Assembly (NCBI GenBank): GCA_024233215.1
Contig: JACKPW010000026.1
Location: 1-64,000 of the forward strand
From: Verrucomicrobiales bacterium
GTDB lineage: Bacteria; Verrucomicrobiota; Verrucomicrobiia; Limisphaerales; J093
DNA: 64,000 nucleotides
Reading direction: 5' to 3'
The translations under genes and the position numbers were made by a program. A model generated the notes under the pieces. The model searched no databases, had not been told where the DNA came from, and saw only the letters and a program-made list of their open reading frames with translations. The first letter of the stretch is position 1. Each line of letters starts with the position of its first letter. Of the stretch, positions 32,434 through 40,037 are shown piece after piece.

Positions 32434-33432
32434 ATGGTCCGGTCGTTTGCATTTACCACGCAGGGCCGCCTGCACACGAAGGACATCGAGGCCTTCCTCA
32501 TGCCGACGTTGCTGGCGGACACAAATCTGTTCCTGTGGGTCGACCTGGAGGATCCGACGCCGGAGGAGACGAAGTTCTACCTTGAGGAGGTGTTCCGGTT
32601 TCACCCGCTGTCGATCGAGGACTGCGTGGTGGAGAATTCCTCGCCCAAGGTGGAGGAGTACCAACCGAAGGAGGGCGACCATTTCACGCCCTACCTCTTC
32701 ATCGTGATCCACGCGGTGGACTACAGCCGGCAGGACGGCGTGTTCGCCACCAGCGAGCTCAATTTCTTTCTCGGACGCAACTTCCTGGTGACCTACCACG
32801 AGTCCCCCCTGAAGAGCGTCAACCTGACCGCGGACCGCTGTGTGCGGGGCACGGTCCACGCCGCCAAGGCGCCGGACCGGGTGGCGCAAATGCTGTTGGA
32901 CCTGATTGTGGACGGCTACAAGCCGGCGCTGGACGAGCTGTCGATGGAGATCGGGGAGCTGGAGGAGAAGGTCCTCATCGAACCGACGCGCGACACGCTG
33001 AACAAGCTCATCCAGGTGAAGAAGGAGGTGTTCCACCTGCGCCAGATCATCGGCCCCCAGCGCGAGGTCCTGGCCCGCTTCGCCAGCGGCGAGTTCAAGC
33101 TCATCCGCCCCCATCTGCTGCCCTACTTCCGTGACGTCTACGACGGGCTCTTTCGCATCGCCGGCCTGGCGCAATCCTACACCGACTCCCTCACCGGCAT
33201 CCTGCAGGTGTACCTGAGCATGTCGTCGAACCAGACCGGTGAGGTGATGAAACTGCTCACGATGATCACGGTGATCACCGCGCCCATGATGATGGTGGGA
33301 ACGTGGTACGGGATGAACTTCCATGACATGCCCGAGACCAAGCTGGCGCACGGCTACCTGGTGGCGGTGGGATTGACCGCCATCACCACGGTTCTCACCT
33401 TCCTCTACTTCAAGAAACGGCACTGGCTCTGA
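32434..33432 (+). CDS. corA: CorA-type magnesium/divalent cation channel
   Basis: 332 residues. The cytoplasmic N-terminal domain (WVDLEDPTPEETKFYLEEVF, HPLSIEDCVVE) and the long helix (LDELSMEIGELEEKVL) lead to two C-terminal transmembrane helices (MITVITAPMMMVGTW and YLVAVGLTAITTVLTFLYF). The pore-mouth motif YGMNF lies between them and the basic KKRHWL tail follows. Forms a pentameric inner-membrane channel in the known family. Located 9 bases upstream of the histidine kinase on the same strand, so the two may be co-transcribed. No riboswitch-like leader was evident in the short upstream gap. Confidence 0.94.
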   Translation: MVRSFAFTTQGRLHTKDIEAFLMPTLLADTNLFLWVDLEDPTPEETKFYLEEVFRFHPLSIEDCVVENSSPKVEEYQPKEGDHFTPYLFIVIHAVDYSRQDGVFATSELNFFLGRNFLVTYHESPLKSVNLTADRCVRGTVHAAKAPDRVAQMLLDLIVDGYKPALDELSMEIGELEEKVLIEPTRDTLNKLIQVKKEVFHLRQIIGPQREVLARFASGEFKLIRPHLLPYFRDVYDGLFRIAGLAQSYTDSLTGILQVYLSMSSNQTGEVMKLLTMITVITAPMMMVGTWYGMNFHDMPETKLAHGYLVAVGLTAITTVLTFLYFKKRHWL

Positions 33433-33441
33433 CCCCTCTGC

Positions 33442-34716
33442 ATGCCGGCGTCGAATTCCAGCTTTCTCGACAAGGTCCTCGGCCGGCTCGACCGCCTGGA
33501 CGCCGGCGACCTGCAAAAGGTCGTCCACCGGCTTGCCGAGGAACGCAGCCTGCTCGACACGTTGTTCAACACCATCGAGGACGGCGTGGTGGTGGTGGAT
33601 GCCGCGGGACGAATCGACTACTTCAACCAGGCCGCCTCACGTTTGCTTGGACTCTCCCCGCGCGAAGCCGAGGGCGGGCAGGTCCAGCGTTTTCTGCCTG
33701 AGGTCGACTGGGACCGCGTGCTGGCGCCGGGCCAGAAGGGGGTGGTGCGCCACGAGGTGGAGATCAGTTACCCGCGACCGCGGTTTCTGAGTGTGTTCGT
33801 CGCGCCGCTGGACGTGGAATCGAGCGGACGGGAGGGCGTGGCATTGGTGATTCACGATGCCACCGAGGCCCGGCAGAAGACCTTCGAAGCCATCGAAAGC
33901 GAACGCACCGAGGCGCTTCGCCTGCTGGCGTCCAGCGTCGCGCACGAGATCGGCAACCCGCTGAACGCGCTGCACATCCACCTGCAACTGCTCGAACGCG
34001 AGGTGCGGCGGCTGAAGCAGTTCACCCGGGGCGCCCCGGCCAGTCCGGCCGCCCGACGCCAACGCGCCCACCGGCTGCCCGGCGTGGACGACATCGATTC
34101 CTTCCATGACAAGGCGAAGCAGTATCTCGAGGTGGCCAAGGGCGAGATCACGCGGCTCGACTACATCATCACGCAGTTCCTCCAGGCCATGCGGCATTCC
34201 CAGCCAAACGTGCGGGCCGCCTCGCTCAACGAAGTCGTGATGGAAACGCTGGAGCTGCTTCGACCGGAACTCGAGAACCGCCAGCAGATGGTCCAGGAGG
34301 AATTGGCGCGCGCGTTGCCGGATGCGGCCTTCGATCCCGTCCAGCTCAAGCAGGTGCTCGTGAACCTGGTGAAGAACTCCATGCAGGCCATGTCCCGCGG
34401 CGGGGTGCTCACTGTGAAGACCGGGCAGGCGGGCGACGGCGTGTGGGTCAGTGTGACCGACACCGGCGGCGGCATCAGCCAGGAACAGCTCACCCGGATC
34501 TTCGAGCCGTTCTACACCACCAAGAAGAAGGGAACCGGCCTGGGCCTGATGATCGTCCAGCGGATCATCCGTGATCACGGGGGCACCATCGAAGTGGAAA
34601 GCCACACCGGCCAGGGCACCACCTTCCGCCTGTGGCTGCCGCTCCACGAACGGCAACCCCGATTGCTCAATCCGGCGCCTGCCCAGGCCGTATCGGACGC
34701 CGGAGGCTCGGAGTAA
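33442..34716 (+). CDS. Soluble NtrB-like PAS histidine kinase
   Basis: 424 residues with no transmembrane segment, so cytoplasmic. An N-terminal PAS domain spans about 35-145 (TIEDGVVVVDAAGRIDYFNQ). The dimerisation box has phospho-accepting histidine 168 in SSVAHEIGNPLNAL. An arginine-rich insertion (about 197-215) lies within the HisKA region. The ATPase domain has N-box VNLVKNSMQAM, G1 VTDTGGGIS, F-box EPFYTTKKKGTG and G2 GTGLGLMIV. This order is that of NtrB/AtoS-type kinases that pair with sigma-54-dependent response regulators, but no regulator gene is adjacent; the stop is followed within 8 bases by a tandem repeat array. Confidence 0.93.
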   Translation: MPASNSSFLDKVLGRLDRLDAGDLQKVVHRLAEERSLLDTLFNTIEDGVVVVDAAGRIDYFNQAASRLLGLSPREAEGGQVQRFLPEVDWDRVLAPGQKGVVRHEVEISYPRPRFLSVFVAPLDVESSGREGVALVIHDATEARQKTFEAIESERTEALRLLASSVAHEIGNPLNALHIHLQLLEREVRRLKQFTRGAPASPAARRQRAHRLPGVDDIDSFHDKAKQYLEVAKGEITRLDYIITQFLQAMRHSQPNVRAASLNEVVMETLELLRPELENRQQMVQEELARALPDAAFDPVQLKQVLVNLVKNSMQAMSRGGVLTVKTGQAGDGVWVSVTDTGGGISQEQLTRIFEPFYTTKKKGTGLGLMIVQRIIRDHGGTIEVESHTGQGTTFRLWLPLHERQPRLLNPAPAQAVSDAGGSE

Positions 34717-34723
34717 CGAACGC

Positions 34724-35640
34724 ACTCCAAAACCTCGCGGAGCGTCGTGGACTGCGGCGATCCCAATCGCCGCTTTCTTCCGGGGCCGTGGGGTTCCGGG
34801 GTTCCGACTTCTGCACGCGGGCTTGAGGCTTCGGTCCGGCCGCGCCAAAGCGGTGAAGGCTTCGCTTTTCTCCGCACTCCAAAACCTCGCGGAGCGTCGT
34901 GGACTGCGGCGATCCCAATCGCCGCTTTCTTCCGGGGCCGTGGGTTCCGGGGTTCCGACTTCTGCACGCGGGCTTGAGGCTTCGGTCCGGCCGCGCCAAA
35001 GCGGTGAAGGCTTCGCTTTTCTCCGCACTCCAAAACCTCGCGGAGCGTCGTGGACTGCGGCGATCCCAATCGCCGCTTTCTTCCGGGGCCGTGGGGTTCC
35101 GGGGTTCCGACTTCTGCACGCGGGCTTGAGGCTTCGGTCCGGCCGCGCCAAAGCGGTGAAGGCTTCGCTTTTTCCGCACTCCAAAACCTCGCGGAGCGTC
35201 GTGGACTGCGGCGATCCCAATCGCGCTTTCTTGGGGCCGTGGGTTCCGGGGTTCCGACTTCTGCACGCAGGCTTGAGCCTTCGGTCCGGCCGCGCCAAAG
35301 CGGTGAAGGCTTCGCTTTTCTCCGCACTCCAAAACCTCGCGGAGCGTCGTGGACTGCGGCGATCCCAATCGCCGCTTTCTTCCGGGGCCGTGGGTTCCGG
35401 GGTTCCAACTTCTGCACGCAGGCTTGAGGCTTCGGTCCGGCCGCGCCAAAGCGGTGAAGGCTTCGCTTTTCTCCGCACTCCAAAACCTCGCGGAGCGTCG
35501 TGGACTGCGGCGATCCCAATCGCCGCTTTCTTCCGGGGCCGTGGGGTTCCGGGGTTCCGACTTCTGCACGCGGGCTTGAGGCTTCGGTCCGGCCGCGCCA
35601 AAGCGGTGAAGGCTTCGCTTTTCTCCGCACTCCACGACCT
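34724..35640. repeat. Tandem array of six ~151-bp repeats
   Basis: Units begin ACTCCAAAACCTCGCGGAGC at 34724, 34876, 35027, 35178, 35326 and 35477, followed by a degenerate partial copy at 35629. Unit lengths are 152, 151, 151, 148, 151 and 152; most differences are single-base indels. Each unit contains a perfect hairpin GCGGCGAT-CCCA-ATCGCCGC except the fourth, where one base is lost, and a second AAGCG...CGCTT hairpin. Long open frames run through both strands but shift where indels occur, so they are not genes. Confidence 0.95.
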
Positions 35641-35695
35641 GGCGGAGTTCGTTTGTTCTGTTCCGACCGGTCGCTCCTGAGGCATAAGAACGCCC

Positions 35696-36829
35696 ATGAA
35701 CAATCCCATCTGGGTCATGACCTCGGCCTTCAAGCCGCTGACCCTCGACCAGATCATCGAGAAAACCCAGGCCGTCAACGCGCAGGGCATGGAACTCTGT
35801 GTCTTCCGTCGCGGCGGTTCCCGCACCGACCACGTGGCGACGCATCTCGATTATGAGGCGTTCGGTCCCGAGGATGCGGCGAAGCTCATTGCGAAGTGCA
35901 ACGCCGCGGGCCTGCGATTCTCCGTCGGTGCCTATGACAACCTCATCGGCGGCGACCCGGCCGATCGCGTCCAGAACCAGAACCACATTCTCCAGCTCAT
36001 CCGGATCGCCGCACTCTGCGGCGGCAGCGCGAACGGGGTGAACGTCGGGACCTTCGTCGGCTACAACCACGAGTTGGGCATCCAGGACAACGGGTTTCAG
36101 AAGAACCTTGAGGAATACGCCCGGGTATTCGGTCCCATCGTCAAGTATGCCGAAGACCTTGGCGTCACGGTGATCTACGAGAACTGTCCGATGGAAGGCT
36201 GGATGCCGGCCACCACGCCCACCACCTACAACAACCTCCCCGGCACCCTCGCCGCGCGGAAGTTGATGTACACCCTGATCCCAAGCCCGGCCCACGGCGA
36301 AACCTACGATCCCTCGCATGATGTCTGGCAGAACCTCAATCCGGTGGACGTCATCAAGGCCAGCGACATGGGGCGCATCAAGCACGTCCACGTGAAGGGC
36401 ACGCGCAACCTCCAGACCCCGGCGCGGATTCACTGGGGTGCGCTGTACCCGATGCAGTCGGTGAACGCGGAACTGGCGCAAAAGGCCGGCGTGCCGATCC
36501 CGGCGAACGAGTGGGACCGCCACCATTACGAGCCGATGCTCCCCGGCTTCGGCGGATATGACAGCATGGACTGGCGCGCATTTCTGGAGGTGCTGATGGA
36601 ACGGGGGTTCAGCGGGCCTTTCGTGATTGAGAACGAGGGCGCCAACTCCGCCCACACCGGCAACCTGGGCGCGACGGTCCAGGGCTTTGCGGCGGCCGTG
36701 ATGTGCCTGGCCCCCATCGTCTGGCCGTTGGGCCCGGAAGGCTACGCTGTTGACCGCACCAGCATCCCGCCCCTCAAGGACGCCCCCGGCAAGGACCTGC
36801 CGGTCGTGACAATGGAACAACTTGGTTAG
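35696..36829 (+). CDS. Sugar phosphate isomerase/epimerase (TIM-barrel)
   Basis: 377 residues belonging to the xylose-isomerase-like TIM-barrel superfamily. Metal-ligand positions are suggested by VIYENCPMEGW, HVHVKGTRN and FVIENEGAN, with glutamates and histidine at strand ends. It is cytoplasmic, with no signal peptide. Such enzymes are abundant in Verrucomicrobiota and act on many sugars and inositols, so the substrate cannot be stated. Starts about 55 bases after the tandem repeat array. Confidence 0.88.
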   Translation: MNNPIWVMTSAFKPLTLDQIIEKTQAVNAQGMELCVFRRGGSRTDHVATHLDYEAFGPEDAAKLIAKCNAAGLRFSVGAYDNLIGGDPADRVQNQNHILQLIRIAALCGGSANGVNVGTFVGYNHELGIQDNGFQKNLEEYARVFGPIVKYAEDLGVTVIYENCPMEGWMPATTPTTYNNLPGTLAARKLMYTLIPSPAHGETYDPSHDVWQNLNPVDVIKASDMGRIKHVHVKGTRNLQTPARIHWGALYPMQSVNAELAQKAGVPIPANEWDRHHYEPMLPGFGGYDSMDWRAFLEVLMERGFSGPFVIENEGANSAHTGNLGATVQGFAAAVMCLAPIVWPLGPEGYAVDRTSIPPLKDAPGKDLPVVTMEQLG

Positions 36830-37228
36830 AGCGTGTCCGAGCGACACGTCGGCAGGGTAGGGCACGACTGCCAGGAGCGGACGAGGTCAGGAGGTTGCCG
36901 AGTGACTGAATCTTCTCATGCCCGAAGGTCACCCGGGCGGGAGCCATCAGCGAACCGAAGGTGAAAGGCGAAATGATGCTGGTGGCCAGGTAGGCCAAGC
37001 CGACAAAGCACAGCGTTCGGAAAACCAATCTCATGACGGGAGGGATGATCGCAACCTGGAGATCACCCCGCACGTGCTTTTCGGCGGACAACGGGCAAGA
37101 CGATGGCTGGGATTGCTCACAGGAGCGAATTGCAGCCCGCAGCATGGGCCGCTGCAAGCCTCGTGACGGGAGCCGGCGGGGGGAGCGCAGTGCCGGCAAG
37201 CCTGGCTTTCGTGCTGAAGGCCCGGAGT
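36830..37228. other. 400-bp region without a firm gene
   Basis: A CGTGTC-CGAGC-GACACG hairpin directly follows the isomerase stop (36832-36848), without a T-run. On the minus strand a frame starting at ATG 37034 reads MRLVFRTLCFVGLAYLATSI and continues about 85 residues; its hydrophobic start could be a signal anchor, but the rest is low-complexity and it may be a decayed fragment. Not annotated as a gene. Confidence 0.4.
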
Positions 37229-37663
37229 TCAACTCTTGAGCAGCGGGTTTTCCCACTTCAGCCCCGGAAACCGCGCAAAGTCCCCGTCGTTGGTAAACAA
37301 TATGGCCCGGTGTTCGACGGCGTAGGCTGCGAGAATGGCATCGGACAACACGGGGCCGGCAGCCATGGCCGACGCCATCAGATTCATTACCCGGGTGAAA
37401 TGCATCGCCCCGGGGGTAAGCACACGCGTTTGTGGCAGGTCGAGCCAGCCCTCCACCACGCGACGCGCGTCCGCCAGGGCGACTCGTGCTGCGGCCAGAC
37501 GAGGGTTCGTGGCCACCCGGACGAAGCCAAACGCGACCTCCAGCGGCAGCCCGATCAGTTCATCCCGGTTCATAACCCTCTCCCACCAGCGCCGTGCCGG
37601 GGTGTGCTGCGGCACGTGTGGGTTGTAGGCGTACAGGAGCAGGTTTAGGTCCGGGAGAATCAC
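37229..37663 (-). CDS. vapC: PIN-domain toxin, VapC-like
   Basis: 144 residues from GTG 37663, whose GTGA overlaps the antitoxin stop. PIN-domain acidic residues are visible in ILPDLNLLLYAYNP (first Asp), LPLEVAFGFVRVATNP (Glu), VLSDAILAAYAVEH (Asp) and LFTNDGDFARFPGL (final Asp cluster). VapC toxins are Mg-dependent endoribonucleases that cut tRNA or rRNA. This TA-subtype, with TNxRL and GDFARF, is the common chromosomal one. Confidence 0.9.
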   Translation of the reverse strand: MILPDLNLLLYAYNPHVPQHTPARRWWERVMNRDELIGLPLEVAFGFVRVATNPRLAAARVALADARRVVEGWLDLPQTRVLTPGAMHFTRVMNLMASAMAAGPVLSDAILAAYAVEHRAILFTNDGDFARFPGLKWENPLLKS

Positions 37664-37908
37664 GAGGAAAGCTCCTTCACGGTGTCCTCGTCCTCCCATT
37701 CGGCGGCGAGTCGATTGAAGCTCTGCGGCAGCAGTTCGGCGGGGAACGGAGCGGAGAAGAGCGGTTCCACACGGTCTTCACCTGACCGGCGACCCAAGGC
37801 CCGCTTCACTGCCTGGTTTAGGACCGCCTTGAAGGACTGCCCGGTACGGGCCGCCTCGCCTCTCAGCAAGGCCTCCGTATCCGAATCGATGGTAACCGTC
37901 GTTCTCAC
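37660..37908 (-). CDS. vapB: Ribbon-helix-helix antitoxin, VapB-like
   Basis: 82 residues from GTG 37908. The N-terminal MRTTVTIDSDTEALLRGEA and FKAVLNQAVKRALG read as a ribbon-helix-helix DNA-binding domain. The acidic C-terminus (AAEWEDEDTVKELSS) would bind the PIN toxin. It overlaps the toxin gene by four bases, and a perfect palindrome lies about 90 bases upstream. Confidence 0.85.
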   Translation of the reverse strand: MRTTVTIDSDTEALLRGEAARTGQSFKAVLNQAVKRALGRRSGEDRVEPLFSAPFPAELLPQSFNRLAAEWEDEDTVKELSS

Positions 37909-37998
37909 ACAGGCATGATGGCACCGCGAACAATGCTGTCAAGACAGCACTCCTGGCACTGACCACAGCGTGGGCGGGAAGGTCTAACGGTAGCGTTG

Positions 37999-38017
37999 GC
38001 TTATCATTATGATAAGC
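37999..38017. promoter_or_regulatory. Perfect 19-bp AT-rich palindrome
   Basis: GCTTATCAT-T-ATGATAAGC: nine-base arms around one base. It is AT-rich in a GC-rich region and lies between the vapBC-like operon (minus) and the FG-GAP gene (plus). A VapB operator is the simplest inference, although 90 bases is far for a minimal promoter. Confidence 0.5.
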
Positions 38018-38243
38018 TATGATTGCAATTCATCCTCCCCCGCCATACCGTCCCGTCGTGAATGGTGGTGGACCCGATGCCCGCCGCTCAGCGGGATCCG
38101 CCCAGGCGGTCCTTCGCTCCGAGCGTCACTTTCCCGGCGCCCGTCGGCCCGGGGAGCGTCGGCATCCTTTCAGCCTCCCTTCCGCCCACCCGGTCCAACC
38201 CTGCAGCGGGGGGGGCGATTCTTCCTGAACCAAACGTCGAGTC

Positions 38244-39677
38244 ATGATCCTCCAAAGCCGCGTTTCCAGCCCGTCCCCCATGCCTGCTCCCCGGACCGTC
38301 TGGTGGGCCCTGCTTCTCCTGCTTTCCGGACAGGGGCTCCTCCATGGCCAGCCGGCCACCGTCGGCCATGGGTTCATGCAGATGGCCAGTTTCCAGTATC
38401 TGGAGCGGATCGCAGAGAACGTGCCGCTGGGGAGCAACGAGGACGGCCACGCGCCGGCCATTGACGTCGGAGACCGGAGCAAGCCGACGCTGGCGGACCT
38501 GGATCACGACGGCGACCTGGACCTGCTGGTCGGCGGGGCAAACGGCTGGCTCACGTATTACGAGAACATTGGCACGCCGACCGAGGGGGTGTTCAAGTTT
38601 TCCAGCCTGCTTTCCGGTTTGGACATCGGCAACGAGGCAGCGCCGGCGTTGGGAGACCTGGACGGGGATGGCGACCTGGATCTCCTGATCGGGTGCGACG
38701 ACTACCGGCTGTTCTTCTATGAGAACACAGGAACGATCACCAAGGCGTCGTTCGCACTTCGAACGGGCGATGCGGATCCTTTCAGCGGGTATCAAGGGGA
38801 CGCCAGCTACTGGGGCAACTACACGTGCCCGACAATCACCGACGTGAACGGCAGCGGGCGGATGGATGTGGTGGTCGGCGACGTTCACGGGGAGATGCAG
38901 TACTTTCAAAACGACAGCCACGACGGTCAGCTCGTCTTCACGTGGATGGGTGGCCTGGCGAACCGCTTCAAGGACGTGAGTGTCGGCTCCCATCTGGCAC
39001 CGTGTGCGGTGGACAACAACGGCAACGGACGTCCGGAGGGACTGCTCTTCGGCACGTTCGCGAACGACTATCCCCATCTTTGTTGGGCCCCTGGGGGGGC
39101 GTTCTATTTCCAGGAACCCCTCCCATCGGGGCAATTCCTGTATCCCGTGTATTCGCTTGAAGAAGGCGAGCGCTCCTGCGCTCCTGCCGTGGGGGATTTG
39201 GACGGGGACGGGGAAATGGACCTGATTCTGGGAGGGACGACCGGTCGGTTGTTCCTCTTCCGAGGTGGGGCTGGGGCGGGTTACGAGGTCTGGCAGGCAC
39301 TGTGCTTCAACCTGCCCGGGGAAGCCAACCTGGCAGAACCCGCTGCGGACCCGGACGGGGATCGGATCAGAAACCTGGTGGAGTATGCCCTGGGTCTTCT
39401 CCCCAAGAGCGCGGATGCCTCTCCATTTCCGCTGCCGCTCCTGGACAACGGCGGCCACCTGACCCAGGCACTCCAGATCCGGGACGACGATCCAAAACTG
39501 TCGGTCGTCGCCGAGGTGAGTGCCGACCTGTCTTTTGCCTCCGTGACCACCATCCAGCCGGTGATTTCGGATCCCGATCCGGACGATGGCTTGAAGACCC
39601 TGACGTTTACGGATCCGACTCCCGCGGCGACCGCTCCCCGGCATTTCCTGCGGTTCCGGTTCGATCATGCTCCCTGA
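38244..39677 (+). CDS. Secreted FG-GAP/VCBS-type protein
   Basis: 477 residues; ATG 38280 is an alternative that starts right at the signal peptide (TVWWALLLLLSGQGLLHGQP). The body holds several FG-GAP-type blades with calcium-binding loops: LADLDHDGDLDLLVGG, LGDLDGDGDLDLLIG, DVNGSGRMDVVVGD and GDLDGDGEMDLILGG. A dockerin-like EF loop DPDGDRIRNLVEYALGL lies near residue 375 and is typical of verrucomicrobial secreted proteins. Likely surface or extracellular adhesion/binding protein. Confidence 0.88.
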   Translation: MILQSRVSSPSPMPAPRTVWWALLLLLSGQGLLHGQPATVGHGFMQMASFQYLERIAENVPLGSNEDGHAPAIDVGDRSKPTLADLDHDGDLDLLVGGANGWLTYYENIGTPTEGVFKFSSLLSGLDIGNEAAPALGDLDGDGDLDLLIGCDDYRLFFYENTGTITKASFALRTGDADPFSGYQGDASYWGNYTCPTITDVNGSGRMDVVVGDVHGEMQYFQNDSHDGQLVFTWMGGLANRFKDVSVGSHLAPCAVDNNGNGRPEGLLFGTFANDYPHLCWAPGGAFYFQEPLPSGQFLYPVYSLEEGERSCAPAVGDLDGDGEMDLILGGTTGRLFLFRGGAGAGYEVWQALCFNLPGEANLAEPAADPDGDRIRNLVEYALGLLPKSADASPFPLPLLDNGGHLTQALQIRDDDPKLSVVAEVSADLSFASVTTIQPVISDPDPDDGLKTLTFTDPTPAATAPRHFLRFRFDHAP

Positions 39678-39711
39678 ACCGGCGGTTCCTGTGGAGCCTC
39701 CATCCCCAATG

Positions 39712-39864
39712 GCGCAGGCAATGGGAACCTGAACCCTCCTTGGAGGGATGAGCCCCGCGAGTCCCTGAAATCAAGTCAGGGCCTCGTGTAACTCGGCCCT
39801 CCGTTGGCGGTTGACGGTTCATGGAGAGCCCGCTTTCGCGAATGCGCAGGCAATGGGAACCTGA
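39712..39864. repeat. Direct repeat of 21 bp in intergenic DNA
   Basis: GCGCAGGCAATGGGAACCTG followed by A occurs at 39712-39732 and 39844-39864. The surrounding 39678-40037 interval holds no credible gene. At 39929-39943 it carries one arm of the GGACTGACCCC repeat seen at 14.5 kb. Probably relics of dispersed repeats. Confidence 0.6.
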
Positions 39865-40037
39865 GCCAGTTTGGCCGCTCTGGGGATCCGTTGTCACCAT
39901 TGACGGAGAGAGCGCCGTCAATCGCTGCAGGACTGACCCCGTCGCTCGGTTCCTGGGGAGGTCGCACCCCGGGGCGTTGGCAAGAGGGCATTGCGAGAAC
40001 CGGCCGTGGCCGTGGCTTGGCGCATAGACCCACAACG

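Noticed and set aside
34724..35640. Considered as a CRISPR array
   Set aside because: Units are about 151 bp with no short repeat and unique spacer; the whole unit is repeated nearly identically.
33637..36865. Very long open frames (over 700 residues) on the minus strand spanning the kinase, tandem repeats and isomerase
   Set aside because: They are antisense to real genes and run through repeat units; the residue pattern repeats with the 151-bp unit and has no independent domain.
36774..37256. A 160-residue minus-strand frame with a hydrophobic internal start
   Set aside because: Only the middle (MRLVFRTLCFVGLAYLATSI) looks gene-like; the rest is low complexity and antisense to the isomerase end, so it is mentioned only in the intergenic note.
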